The notes under the pieces are model-generated. The model saw only the letters and a program-made list of their open reading frames with translations, searched no databases and was not told the DNA's origin. DNA of 64,000 nt from Rhodococcus opacus B4 (GTDB lineage: Bacteria; Actinomycetota; Actinomycetes; Mycobacteriales; Mycobacteriaceae). Shown piece after piece: positions 16,709-25,251 of this stretch (within the stretch, counting starts at the first letter, position 1; each line of letters opens with the position of its first letter). The stretch is taken from contig NC_012522.1 of NCBI RefSeq assembly GCF_000010805.1, forward strand, positions 2,418,001 through 2,482,000, written 5' to 3'. The position numbers were made by a program, and so were the translations under genes.

Positions 16709-18041
16709 ACCGGCCGAGTTGGTGGCGCAGCGCCGTGTCGAGGTCGGGTCGCCGGAACCGGTGACCGCGGCCCGCGAGCTTGCCGGGGGTGACCCGCTGA
16801 TCGGCCAGCGCGAGTTCACGTGCTCCCTGTTCCCCGAGCAGCAACTTCGGGCCGAAGTCAGGCACCGGGAGGAAGGCCGGGCGGTGCAGCACCGTCGCCA
16901 GCACGGCGGTGTATTCCTCGTTCCGCACCGGGTTCGGCGCCACCGCGTTGACCGGGCCGCTCAACTCCGAGTCGACGACGGCGCGGTGATACACGTCGAT
17001 CAGATCATCGATGTCGATCCACGACAGCCATTGGGTTCCGGCGCCCAGGCGGCCCCCGAGTCCGACTTCGAACAGCGGCCGCTGCAGGCGCAGCACACCG
17101 CCGCTCGGGGACTGGACGATCCCCGTGCGGACGTGAACCACCCGCAGTCCGGCGTCCGCTGCCGGCTTCGCCGCGTCCTCCCAGTCCGCGACGACGTCGG
17201 CGAGGAAGCCGTCGCCCCGCGCATCCTGCTCGTGCAGCACCTCGTCTCCGCGGTCGGGCCCGTAGTACCCGATCGCCGACGCGCTGACGAACGTCTTCGG
17301 GCCCTGCCCGGACGCGGCAGCGACCTCCGCGAGCCGCCGGGTGGGTTCGATGCGACTGTCCCGGATCGCCCGGCGATGACCGTCGGTGAACCGGCCCGCG
17401 ATGGACGCGCCCGCCAGGTGGATCACCGCGTCGACGCCGTCGAGCAGATCCGCGGCAGGTGCATCCGGGTTCCAGCGCCGCTCGTCGGGGGTGCTCGGAG
17501 CGCGGCGCACGAGACGGATCACCCGGTGCCCGCCCGTGCTCAGGAACGCGGTCAGGGCGGAGCCGACGAGCCCCGAACTCCCCGTCACCGCGATCGTGAG
17601 GGGACCGGGCAGGAGCGTGGACGCCCAGTGGTGACGGTCCAGATCGTCGGCGAGTTGGCGGTGCCGGTAGACGAACGTCGACCGGAGGAACTGACCGGGC
17701 ACGATGGTGTCGACCCGATCCGTCACCCGGGTCCGGCCCTCGGACACGACGTCGAACGTGTGCGTGTGCCGCCACGGCACCAGCAGGCGCAGCGGCAGGG
17801 CGGCCGAATAGTCGACGAACCGGTGCGGGGGGTCGTATTCCTTCGCGTCGTGCTGCGCGATCCACGTCAGGCCGCCGGGCAGGCGCAGTTCGGCGCGACC
17901 CGATTCCAGAGACTCGGATTCCTTCGCGAGACTGAGCGGCTGCCACGGCGGGGAGAGCCGGGTGAAGGCCCCGGCCCTCGTGTGCCAGGCGAACAACTCG
18001 TCCCGCGAGGCCTCGACCACGCTCGAATGCACGATGCCCAT
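16689..18041 (-). CDS. TIGR01777-type epimerase with START-like N-terminal domain
   Basis: A 450-residue protein. Residues 1-145 form an SRPBCC/START-like domain (SSVVEASRDELFAWHTRAGAF, GGLTWIAQHDAKEYDPPHRF). Residues 148-440 form an NAD(P)-binding YfcH/TIGR01777 epimerase domain (IAVTGSSGLVGSALTAFL; VIHLAGASIAGRFT; SASAIGYYGPDRGDEVL; WLSWIDIDDLIDVY). The family resembles sugar-nucleotide epimerases but has no settled reaction. It is divergent from another SDR gene, with starts 60 bp apart. The start MGIVHSS is at ATG 18041. Confidence 0.85.
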   Translation of the reverse strand: MGIVHSSVVEASRDELFAWHTRAGAFTRLSPPWQPLSLAKESESLESGRAELRLPGGLTWIAQHDAKEYDPPHRFVDYSAALPLRLLVPWRHTHTFDVVSEGRTRVTDRVDTIVPGQFLRSTFVYRHRQLADDLDRHHWASTLLPGPLTIAVTGSSGLVGSALTAFLSTGGHRVIRLVRRAPSTPDERRWNPDAPAADLLDGVDAVIHLAGASIAGRFTDGHRRAIRDSRIEPTRRLAEVAAASGQGPKTFVSASAIGYYGPDRGDEVLHEQDARGDGFLADVVADWEDAAKPAADAGLRVVHVRTGIVQSPSGGVLRLQRPLFEVGLGGRLGAGTQWLSWIDIDDLIDVYHRAVVDSELSGPVNAVAPNPVRNEEYTAVLATVLHRPAFLPVPDFGPKLLLGEQGARELALADQRVTPGKLAGRGHRFRRPDLDTALRHQLGRFKTDEG

Positions 18042-18100
18042 GACCCGACCTTAGCCGCGACAGGCCGCGAGGCGGCGACAACGACGGGTAGCGTGTGGGA

Positions 18101-19582
18101 ATGACGCAGTTACGGGTACTGGTCACCGGCGCCACCGGATACATCGGCGGACGCCTCGCTCCCCGGCTCGCGGAAGCCGGTCACCGGGTGCGGGTGTTGG
18201 TGCGTTCACCGGAGAAACTGACCGACGTTCCGTGGGCGTCCGACGTCGAGATCGCGCGCGGCGATCTGAGTGACCCCGAATCCCTTTCTGCCGCATTCGC
18301 GGACATGGACGTCGTCTACTACCTCGTGCACTCGATGGGCGGGTCGGACGAGTTCGAGAAGGCCGAACGGATCAGCGCGGAGAACGTGGCCACGGCGGCC
18401 CGCGCGGCCGGCGTCGGCCGGATCGTCTACCTCGGCGGACTGCACCCCGATTCGGCGGATCTGTCACCGCACCTGCGCTCCCGCACCCAGGTGGGACGAA
18501 TCCTCGTCGACTCCGGTGTCCCCACAATGGTTCTGCAGGCCGGGGTCGTCATCGGCTCCGGCTCGGCGTCGTTCGAGATGATCCGCCACCTCACCAACCG
18601 GCTCCCGGTCATGACCACCCCGCGGTGGGTCAACAACAAGATCCAGCCGATCGCGGTCCGCGACGTATTGCACTACCTCGTCGCCGCGGCCGAGGCGCCG
18701 TTACCGCACAGCCGCACGTTCGACATCGGCGGCCCCGACGTCCTCCGCTACGGCGAGATGATGCAGACGTACGCCGAGGTCGCCGGTCTGCGTCAGCGCC
18801 GCATCCTCGTCCTGCCGGTGCTGACCCCCAAACTCGCAGGCCTGTGGATCGGTCTGGTCACCCCGATCCCCCGCTCGCTCGGGCGGGCGCTGATCGAATC
18901 GCTCCACAACGACGCCGTCGCCGGCGAACACGACATCGACGACGTGATCCCGCCGCCGAAGGCGGGCCTGACCAGCTACCGGGACGCCGTCCGATTGGCG
19001 TTGCGGCGCATCGACAACGGCGAAGTGGAGACGACGTGGGCCAGCGCGTCGCCTGTCGGCGCCCCCTCCGATCCGTTGCCGTCCGATCCCGACTGGGCGG
19101 GTGAGGTCGTCTACACCGACGAACGCACCAAGGACTGCGACGCCGACGCCGCAACGCTGTGGACCGTCGTCGAGAGCATCGGCGGCGAGAACGGCTGGTA
19201 TTCGTTCCCCCTCGCCTGGTCGGTGCGCGGCTGGCTCGACCGCGTCGTCGGCGGGGTCGGGCTCACGCGTGGACGCCGGAACGCCAAGCAGCTCAACACC
19301 GGTGATCCCCTGGACTTCTGGCGGGTCGAACGCATCGACCGGGGATCACTGCTGCGGTTGCGCGCCGAGATGCGGGCGCCGGGCGGGGCGTGGCTCGAAT
19401 GGACCGTCCACAGTGTGGATCCCGCCCGGTCCCGGCTCGATCAGCGGGCGATCTTCTTCCCCAAAGGACTGGCCGGCCGACTGTACTGGTACTCGATCCT
19501 GCCGTTCCACGGAATCATCTTCAAAGGCATGATGGAGAACATCACCGGCTCGGCAGCCCGTCAGACCGTGCAGAGCGGCTGA
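18101..19582 (+). CDS. NAD(P)-binding SDR with C-terminal DUF2867
   Basis: A 493-residue protein. An atypical SDR domain ([49 protein letters not shown]) covers residues 1-290. A DUF2867 domain follows from about 330 to the end ([40 protein letters not shown]). This two-domain architecture is common in actinobacteria with no known reaction. ATG 18101 fits the domain start; the open frame begins 6 nt earlier at GTG. It converges with the lipocalin gene, overlapping by 22 bp. Confidence 0.85.
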   Translation: MTQLRVLVTGATGYIGGRLAPRLAEAGHRVRVLVRSPEKLTDVPWASDVEIARGDLSDPESLSAAFADMDVVYYLVHSMGGSDEFEKAERISAENVATAARAAGVGRIVYLGGLHPDSADLSPHLRSRTQVGRILVDSGVPTMVLQAGVVIGSGSASFEMIRHLTNRLPVMTTPRWVNNKIQPIAVRDVLHYLVAAAEAPLPHSRTFDIGGPDVLRYGEMMQTYAEVAGLRQRRILVLPVLTPKLAGLWIGLVTPIPRSLGRALIESLHNDAVAGEHDIDDVIPPPKAGLTSYRDAVRLALRRIDNGEVETTWASASPVGAPSDPLPSDPDWAGEVVYTDERTKDCDADAATLWTVVESIGGENGWYSFPLAWSVRGWLDRVVGGVGLTRGRRNAKQLNTGDPLDFWRVERIDRGSLLRLRAEMRAPGGAWLEWTVHSVDPARSRLDQRAIFFPKGLAGRLYWYSILPFHGIIFKGMMENITGSAARQTVQSG

Positions 19583-20163
19583 ATCCCCTCTCTGCCACCG
19601 GTGGTCGGGGACGTCAGCAACAGACACGAGTTGTAGCCGCGCGACTCCACCACCTGCCGGATCTGCTTCCACCCCGCGTCGTCGACCGCCGGGGTGCGGG
19701 AGAGGACGAAACCCGAGACCCGTGCCGGGTCACCCACCAGCGCCCACGAATAGTCGTCGGCGATGTAGGTGACCACATAATTGGTGGGACCGTCCGCCGC
19801 ACTCTGGAACGGCACGTCCGGGAAACTGACGTGGAGCTGCGCGTTGGTGACCGGATCGTTGACGCGCGCATTGCCCATGATCCCGTTCGTCCCACCCGCC
19901 CACGTGGTGCACCTGTTGGCGACGCTGACATTCGACGGGTCGAGCAGTCCGTACGTCGCCCTCGTGTCCCGCGCACAGTCGAGGTTGAACGGCTGTGGCA
20001 CAGCGGCCAACTGATACCACGTGCCCAGGTACCGCTGGACGTCGAGGGACGGAACGGGTGCGAGCGCACCGGGCTGAGCCTGTGCCGGACTTCCCGCCAG
20101 CAATACGGCCGCGGCGGCGGCGAACAGTCCTACGGCGAATCCACGTGCCTTGGAGAATGTCAT
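19561..20163 (-). CDS. Secreted lipocalin (Blc-like)
   Basis: A 200-residue protein with a Sec signal (basic MTFSKAR, hydrophobic core to about residue 24, then AQA cut site). The lipocalin domain has the diagnostic first motif [16 protein letters not shown], matching G-x-W-y-x-[IV]-A. The later motif [18 protein letters not shown] matches the Y-x-V-x-x-x-D-x-x-Y-x-W strand pair of bacterial lipocalins. Two cysteines near each end could form a disulphide. It carries and shields small hydrophobic ligands at the envelope. A SigK-type promoter with 15-bp spacing lies 35 nt upstream and is mirrored by that of the fasciclin gene, so this is a probable SigK regulon member. GAGGGG precedes ATG 20163. 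Confidence 0.85.
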   Translation of the reverse strand: MTFSKARGFAVGLFAAAAAVLLAGSPAQAQPGALAPVPSLDVQRYLGTWYQLAAVPQPFNLDCARDTRATYGLLDPSNVSVANRCTTWAGGTNGIMGNARVNDPVTNAQLHVSFPDVPFQSAADGPTNYVVTYIADDYSWALVGDPARVSGFVLSRTPAVDDAGWKQIRQVVESRGYNSCLLLTSPTTGGREGIQPLCTV

Positions 20164-20197
20164 CTCTGCCCCTCACTCGTTCGTGCCCTTTCAGGGC

Positions 20198-20224
20198 ATT
20201 CGATACCGCTCTCCGATCGGATGG
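20198..20224 (-). promoter_or_regulatory. SigK-type promoter of the lipocalin gene
   Basis: On the minus strand, CCATCC (20224-20219), 15 nt, then TCGAAT (20203-20198). It matches the mycobacterial SigK consensus as I recall it (CCATCC ... CCGAAT) at 11 of 12 positions. The gap to the start codon is 34 nt. Confidence 0.7.
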
Positions 20225-20248
20225 GTCGATCCCGGAAAATCTTCCGAC

Positions 20249-20275
20249 CCATCCGCTTCGGAGACTGCTCCGAAT
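20249..20275 (+). promoter_or_regulatory. SigK-type promoter of the fasciclin gene
   Basis: CCATCC (20249-20254), 15 nt, CCGAAT (20270-20275): a perfect match to the remembered SigK consensus, with the same spacing as two other promoters in this window. A 50-nt leader follows before ATG 20326. Confidence 0.75.
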
Positions 20276-20325
20276 GCCTGTCGATGGTGCTCCCCCGCAC
20301 CCACACCGGAGAGAGGCAATTTCTG

Positions 20326-20985
20326 ATGAAGATCACCACACGAGTCCTGGCAGTCGCCGCGAGCACGTCCCTGGTCCTGCTGGGTGCAGCGTGTTCGTCG
20401 GACGACAGCGACTCGTCCAGCAGCAGCTCGGAGGCCATGACGTCCGAGTCGATGTCGCCCGGTTCGACGACCGCGTCCGCGATGGCCGATCCCGCCGCCA
20501 ACCTGGTCGGTCCGGGCTGCGCCGAGTACGCGGAGACGGTGCCGGAGGGTCCGGGTTCGGTCAGCGGGATGGCGCAGGATCCGGTCGCAACGGCCGCGTC
20601 CAACAACCCCATGCTCACCACCCTCACCGCCGCGGTGTCGGGTCAGCTCAATCCGCAGGTCAACCTCGTCGACACGCTGAACAGCGGGCAGTTCACGGTC
20701 TTCGCGCCGGTGGATGCCGCGTTCGCGAAGGTCGACCCGGCCACGATCGAGACCCTCAAGACCGACCCGGCCCTGCTCACCAAGGTCCTGACGTACCACG
20801 TCGTTCCCGGCCAGATCGCGCCGAGTGACATCGCCGGTGAGCACGCGACCGTCGAGGGCGGGATGGTCACCGTCACCGGTTCGGGTGACGACCTGAAGGT
20901 CAACGACGCGGGCGTCATCTGCGGCGGCGTCCAGACCGCCAACGCCACGGTGTACCTGATCGACTCCGTCCTGATGCCCCAGTAG
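20326..20985 (+). CDS. Fasciclin-domain lipoprotein (MPT83/MPT70-like)
   Basis: A 219-residue lipoprotein: lipobox LGAAC about residue 24, a Ser/Asp-rich stalk ([15 protein letters not shown]), then one FAS1 domain from about 80 to the end. FAS1 motifs include [16 protein letters not shown] (H1 region) and [11 protein letters not shown] (H2 region), finishing with [11 protein letters not shown]. This is the architecture of mycobacterial MPT83, a classical SigK target. GAGAGG lies about 10 nt before ATG 20326. It is divergent from the lipocalin and upstream of the sigK operon, with two hairpins following the stop. Adhesion or cell-surface interaction is the expected role. Confidence 0.9.
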   Translation: MKITTRVLAVAASTSLVLLGAACSSDDSDSSSSSSEAMTSESMSPGSTTASAMADPAANLVGPGCAEYAETVPEGPGSVSGMAQDPVATAASNNPMLTTLTAAVSGQLNPQVNLVDTLNSGQFTVFAPVDAAFAKVDPATIETLKTDPALLTKVLTYHVVPGQIAPSDIAGEHATVEGGMVTVTGSGDDLKVNDAGVICGGVQTANATVYLIDSVLMPQ

Positions 20986-21011
20986 GCACCGGCGTCTCAC
21001 GGTTTCACCCC

Positions 21012-21047
21012 GCCCGGCGGCATCGGTCCCACACGATGCCGCCGGGC
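21012..21047. terminator. GC-rich 14-bp hairpin after the fasciclin gene
   Basis: GCCCGGCGGCATCG and its exact complement are separated by GTCCCACA, 27 bp after the fasciclin stop. There is no T-tract. With the hairpin at 21055 it forms a tandem terminator. Confidence 0.7.
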
Positions 21048-21054
21048 TACCCCA

Positions 21055-21096
21055 CGTGAGTGGGAAAGCGTGATCCGGCACGCTTTCCCACTCACG
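21055..21096. terminator. 18-bp hairpin of the GTGAGTGG family
   Basis: Arms CGTGAGTGGGAAAGCGTG and its exact complement flank the 6-nt loop ATCCGG. It separates the fasciclin transcript from the SigK promoter at 21115. It is nearly the same sequence as the hairpins at 28757 and 50568. Confidence 0.75.
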
Positions 21097-21114
21097 GGCG
21101 GGTGCGGGGGTCGC

Positions 21115-21141
21115 CCATCCGAGGCAAGGTCAGCTCCGAAT
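21115..21141 (+). promoter_or_regulatory. SigK-type promoter of the lipid operon
   Basis: CCATCC (21115-21120), 15 nt, CCGAAT (21136-21141). Only 7 nt separate the -10 from ATG 21149, so the transcript is expected to start at or next to the initiation codon (leaderless). Confidence 0.75.
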
Positions 21142-21148
21142 AGCTGAT

Positions 21149-21796
21149 ATGGACAGAGGCTCACCCACCGCCCCGGCCTACGTGCTCGTGCTGCCCGGCG
21201 GCAAACCCCGCAGTCAGGACCCGTCACGTTGCTGGCACCTGTCGAACCTGCGCATGATCTGGATGGCCCGGTCGCTGAGGTCGACGCTCGGACCCCACGG
21301 CATCGCCGTGCAGCGACTGCAGTACCGGGTGCGGGGATGGAACGCCCCCGAGGCCAGCCCGGTGCGCGACGCCCGGATGGCCCTCGAGCGGGCCCGACTG
21401 CGGTTCGGGGACGTCCCCGTCGCGGTCGTCGGGCATTCGATGGGCGGCCGCGTCGCCGCTCACCTCGCTGCTCTCGACAACGTCCGGGCGATCGCCGCGC
21501 TCGCACCCTGGTGGCCCGAGTCCGACGGCGATCTGGTGCCCGCCGACCGCAGCCTGATGGTGGCGCACGGAACCGCCGACCGCTGGACGGACCCCGTCGC
21601 CTCCCGGGTCCAGACCGAACAGGCACTGGTGCGCGGAGTGAACGCCTCCTGGAATCCGCTGACGGGGGCCGGACACTTCATGCTCACCCGGCCGTGGTGG
21701 TGGCATCGCATCACCGCCGATTTCGTTCTCGACGCGTTCGCCGCGGAAGGCGTCGTCGCCCCACCGACAGACCGGAAAGCAGGTCGCCATGCATGA
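21149..21796 (+). CDS. Alpha/beta-hydrolase, first gene of the SigK operon
   Basis: A 215-residue small alpha/beta-hydrolase: VLVLPGGKPRS (oxyanion strand), VAVVGHSMGGRVAAHLAAL with the G-x-S-x-G nucleophile about residue 95, an acidic residue in VAHGTADRWTDP, and the histidine in TGAGHFMLTRP. The reaction is unknown; it may act on acyl or CoA thioesters of the downstream lipid enzymes. ATG 21149 is immediately preceded by a SigK -10 element and no ribosome site, consistent with leaderless translation. It overlaps the FAD oxidase gene by 8 bp. The M. tuberculosis sigK locus as I recall it begins with the FAD protein, so this gene may be a Rhodococcus addition. Confidence 0.8.
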   Translation: MDRGSPTAPAYVLVLPGGKPRSQDPSRCWHLSNLRMIWMARSLRSTLGPHGIAVQRLQYRVRGWNAPEASPVRDARMALERARLRFGDVPVAVVGHSMGGRVAAHLAALDNVRAIAALAPWWPESDGDLVPADRSLMVAHGTADRWTDPVASRVQTEQALVRGVNASWNPLTGAGHFMLTRPWWWHRITADFVLDAFAAEGVVAPPTDRKAGRHA

Positions 21797-23129
21797 TTCG
21801 CAGAAGCCCGCACGCAGGAACGTCGCCGTGATCGGCAGCGGCGTCGCGGGGTTGACCGCCGCCTACGTTCTGTCCCGCCGCGACCGCGTCACTCTCTACG
21901 AGTCCGACGACCGTCTCGGCGGCCACGCCCACACCCACCACCTGACGCTCGACTCGGGTACCGAGGTGGACGTCGACACCGGCTTCATCGTGCACAACGA
22001 CCGCACCTACCCCACCCTGCTGCGCCTGTTCGCCGAACTCGATGTGGCGACCCAGGATTCGGACATGTCGATGTCCATCCGGTCCGATGCGAGCGGGCTC
22101 GAGTACGCGGGCGCGAAGGGCCTCCGCGGGCTGTTCCCGACCGCACGCAATCTGGCCCGGCCGCGCTACTGGCGCATGCTCGGCGAGGTCCTCCGGTTCC
22201 ACCGCGCCGCCCGTACCCTGCTCGACACTCCGGCCGGCGAGTCCGGTGCGCAGGAACCGCTGGGCGAATTCCTGGGCCGCAACGGTTTCAGCTCGTATTT
22301 CGTCGAGCACTTCATGACCCCGCTCGTCGCGGCGGTGTGGTCGTGCGATCCCGCGACCGCCGCGCACTACCCGGCCCGCTACCTGTTCACCTTCCTCGAC
22401 CACCACGGGATGCTCACCGTCTTCGGATCACCCACCTGGCGCACCGTGACCGGCGGGTCCGCCCGCTACGTCGAGAAGGTGGCCGCACACGTCGACGAGA
22501 TTCTTCTCGAAACCCCGGTGCAGCAGGTGGAGCGCACCCCGGACGGCGGGGCGTGTGTCGTCGACGGCCGCGGCGACGTCCGGTATTTCGACGCGGTCGT
22601 GGTGGCCGTCCACCCGCGCCGGGTGCTCGCCATGCTCGGCGACGCCTCGGATCTGGAGGCGGAGATCCTGGGCGCCATGCCCTATTCGGTGAACCACGCG
22701 CAGTTGCATACCGACGAAACGCTGCTCCCCCGCGCCGAGCACGCCCGGGCCTCCTGGAACTACCTGACTCCCGCCGACGGCACGGACGCGGCCGGCGTCA
22801 TCGTCACCTACGACATGACCCGGCTCATGCGCCTCGACACGGTGCCCGACCGGCGGTTCCTCGTCACGCTCGGCGGGAAGCATCTCGTCGACCCGTCGAC
22901 GGTCGTCGCCGAGATGACGTACGAACATCCCGTCTACACCCCCGATTCCGTCGCGGCACAGTCGAGGCTGCACGAACTCGGTTCCGCCACTTTCGCTTTC
23001 GCTGGCGCCTATCACGGCTGGGGATTCCACGAGGACGGGGCGCTCTCGGGGCTGCGCGCCGCCGAACGCATCGGCGGCTCCTGGGATGCGCAGACCACGC
23101 GACCTCACGAACGGGAGACGGTGTCGTGA
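21789..23129 (+). CDS. FAD-dependent amine-oxidase-like oxidoreductase (Rv0449c-like)
   Basis: A 446-residue flavoprotein with VAVIGSGVAGLTAAYVLS (dinucleotide fold) followed by LYESDDRLGGHAHTH, the glutamate and LGG motif of NAD(P)-binding Rossmann/amine oxidase proteins. The middle segment FIVHNDRTYPTLLRLF and the ending FAGAYHGWGFHEDGALSGL match the group that accompanies cyclopropane-fatty-acid synthases. It probably catalyses an oxidation or reduction of unsaturated or methylene fatty acyl chains at the membrane. Gene order with DUF1365, CFA synthase and DUF1295 copies the mycobacterial sigK locus (Rv0449c-Rv0446c). GTGA overlap couples it to the DUF1365 gene. Confidence 0.85.
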   Translation: MHDSQKPARRNVAVIGSGVAGLTAAYVLSRRDRVTLYESDDRLGGHAHTHHLTLDSGTEVDVDTGFIVHNDRTYPTLLRLFAELDVATQDSDMSMSIRSDASGLEYAGAKGLRGLFPTARNLARPRYWRMLGEVLRFHRAARTLLDTPAGESGAQEPLGEFLGRNGFSSYFVEHFMTPLVAAVWSCDPATAAHYPARYLFTFLDHHGMLTVFGSPTWRTVTGGSARYVEKVAAHVDEILLETPVQQVERTPDGGACVVDGRGDVRYFDAVVVAVHPRRVLAMLGDASDLEAEILGAMPYSVNHAQLHTDETLLPRAEHARASWNYLTPADGTDAAGVIVTYDMTRLMRLDTVPDRRFLVTLGGKHLVDPSTVVAEMTYEHPVYTPDSVAAQSRLHELGSATFAFAGAYHGWGFHEDGALSGLRAAERIGGSWDAQTTRPHERETVS

Positions 23130-23866
23130 CCGCGCCCGCGATCTACTCGACGCGGATCCGGCACGCGCGCACCGAACCGGTCCGCAACAGCTTCGAGTAC
23201 ACGAGCTACAGCTGGTACGTCGACGTGGACGCCCTTCCGCGCCTCCCCCGGTGGCTCGGACCGTTCGCCCGCTTCCGCGCCGCGGACCACCTCGCACCGG
23301 ATCCGGCTGCCGCCGAGGACACACTCCGCAGCAGGGTGGATGCCTTCCTCGCCACCCACGGAGTCGAACTCCGCGGCGGCCGGGTGACGGCCCTTCTCAA
23401 CGCACGGGTGCTCGGCTACGTGTTCAACCCGCTCAGCGTGTACTGGTGCCACGACGTCGACGGCGGCCTGCGGTGCGTGATCGCCGAGGTGCACAACACG
23501 TACGGCCAGCGGCACAGCTACCTGATCCGCCCCGACGGCGACGACCGCGCCGAGGTGGACAAGCAGTTCTACGTCTCACCGTTCAACGACGTCAGCGGCC
23601 GTTACGACATGCGGTTCCCCGAGCCCGGCGACGCGCTGTCCCTGAACGTGGTCCTCCACCGGGACGGGCACGGCCCGTTCACCGCGACGGTCCGCGGGAC
23701 GCGGCAGCCGGCCACCCCCGGCACCGTCCTGCGGGCTCAACTACGCACTCCCCTGGCACCTCTCGTGGTGTCGGCTCGTATTCGCATCCAGGGAATCACG
23801 TTGTGGGCCCGTGGACTCCCCGTCATGGCCCGGCCCGACGGCCGTCAGAAGGAGACAGTTCAGTGA
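23126..23866 (+). CDS. DUF1365 protein (Rv0448c-like)
   Basis: A 246-residue DUF1365 protein. GTG 23126 overlaps the previous stop (GTGA). Typical family features are YSTRIRHARTEPVRNSFEYT at the start, LGYVFNPLSVYWCHD, EVHNTYGQRHSYLI and KQFYVSPFNDVSGRYDMRF. No reaction is established. The family occurs almost always next to FAD amine-oxidase-like and CFA-synthase genes, so a role in lipid modification or lipid transfer is likely. GTGA overlap leads into the first CFA synthase gene. Confidence 0.85.
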   Translation: MTAPAIYSTRIRHARTEPVRNSFEYTSYSWYVDVDALPRLPRWLGPFARFRAADHLAPDPAAAEDTLRSRVDAFLATHGVELRGGRVTALLNARVLGYVFNPLSVYWCHDVDGGLRCVIAEVHNTYGQRHSYLIRPDGDDRAEVDKQFYVSPFNDVSGRYDMRFPEPGDALSLNVVLHRDGHGPFTATVRGTRQPATPGTVLRAQLRTPLAPLVVSARIRIQGITLWARGLPVMARPDGRQKETVQ

Positions 23867-25251
23867 GAAGGAACAAGGACACCGGCACGGACGCGTCGCC
23901 CGCCGTGAGCACGGCCGGCCTGGAATTCGCCGACGAGGACCCCCGGATCGACAACCGGATCTGGCCCGGACTGGCCGACGTGCCGACCGGTGTGCGTGCC
24001 GCGGCGTCGGCGAAGGTCGCCGACCGCCTGTTCCGCCGCGCGGCCGCCGACCTCGACGTCCGCATCGAGTATCCCGACGGCACCCTGGTCGGCGCACGCC
24101 GCGAGCAGGAGATCCTGCCCCGCATGATCATCCGCAATCCCGACGCGTTCGCCCGGCGGGTCGGGACGGGCGGCCTGATCGGCTTCGGCGAGTCGTACAT
24201 GGCAGGCGACTGGACGTCGCCGGATCTCGCCGCGGTGCTCAGCGTGTTCGCCTCCCGGATGGCGACGCTCATTCCCCGCCCGCTGCAGCGGTTACGTGCA
24301 CTGTACGTCGCCAAACACCCCGCGCAGGAACGCAACACCGAGCAGAACACCCGATCCAACATCTCCCGGCACTACGACCTGTCCAACGAGATGTTCGAGA
24401 CGTTCCTCGACGAGACGCTGACGTACTCGAGCGCGCTGTTCTCGTCGACGCCGGCCCGCGTGGGGCAGGTCCGGGACGTGACGGTCCTGCGGGCGCCTGT
24501 CCCGCAGGTCGCCCCGAAGTGGGACGACTTCGTGGACGCGCAGCGCCGCAAGATCGATCGACTGCTCGACGAGGCCGGTGTCGGGGCGGGCACCCGGTTG
24601 CTCGAGATCGGGACCGGCTGGGGAGAGTTGTGCATCCGGGCCGCGGAACGCGGCGCCGTGGTCCGCTCCGTGACGCTGTCGAGCGAACAGCAGAGCCTCG
24701 CCCGACGGCGCGTCGCCGAGGCCGGACACTCGGACGCCGTGCAGATCGACCTGCTCGACTACCGCAACGTCGACGGCGAGTACGACGCCATCGTGTCCGT
24801 CGAGATGATCGAAGCCGTCGGCCACCAGTACTGGGCCACCTACTTCCGGGTGCTCGACAGGCTCCTCGCCCCGGGCGGAAGGGTTGCGCTGCAGGCGATC
24901 ACCATGCCGCACGATCGGATGCTGCAGACCCGCAACACCTACACCTGGGTGCACAAGTACATCTTCCCCGGCGGATTCCTGCCGTCGACCGAGGCGATCG
25001 AGTCGATCACCGCCGAACACACAGCGCTGCGGGTGCGGGAGCGGCTGAGCATGGGGCAGCACTACGCGGAGACGTTGCGGCTGTGGAAGGAGCGGTTCGC
25101 CGCGCACAGCTCGCAGGCGGAGGAACTCGGATTCGACGAGACGTTCCGCCGGATGTGGCATTTCTACCTCTGCTACTCGGAGGCCGGGTTCCGCTCCGGA
25201 TACATCGACGTGCAGCAGCTCGTCCTCGACAAGACGGGAGCACGACCGTGA
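23863..25251 (+). CDS. Cyclopropane/methyl fatty-acid synthase 1 (UfaA1-like)
   Basis: A 462-residue SAM-dependent CFA-synthase-family methyltransferase. N-terminal helices carry the lipid-binding region (IIRNPDAFARRVGTGGLIGF, GESYMAGDW). The core has SRHYDLSNEMFETFLDETLT, SAM motif I LLEIGTGWGELC, and VSVEMIEAVGHQYWATYF with the bicarbonate-site region. An insert near residues 195-220 (VGQVRDVTVLRAPVPQVAPK) looks unusual. It corresponds to Rv0447c/UfaA1, linked to tuberculostearic acid formation. GTG 23863 overlaps the DUF1365 stop; its own stop overlaps the second CFA synthase start. Confidence 0.85.
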   Translation: MRRNKDTGTDASPAVSTAGLEFADEDPRIDNRIWPGLADVPTGVRAAASAKVADRLFRRAAADLDVRIEYPDGTLVGARREQEILPRMIIRNPDAFARRVGTGGLIGFGESYMAGDWTSPDLAAVLSVFASRMATLIPRPLQRLRALYVAKHPAQERNTEQNTRSNISRHYDLSNEMFETFLDETLTYSSALFSSTPARVGQVRDVTVLRAPVPQVAPKWDDFVDAQRRKIDRLLDEAGVGAGTRLLEIGTGWGELCIRAAERGAVVRSVTLSSEQQSLARRRVAEAGHSDAVQIDLLDYRNVDGEYDAIVSVEMIEAVGHQYWATYFRVLDRLLAPGGRVALQAITMPHDRMLQTRNTYTWVHKYIFPGGFLPSTEAIESITAEHTALRVRERLSMGQHYAETLRLWKERFAAHSSQAEELGFDETFRRMWHFYLCYSEAGFRSGYIDVQQLVLDKTGARP

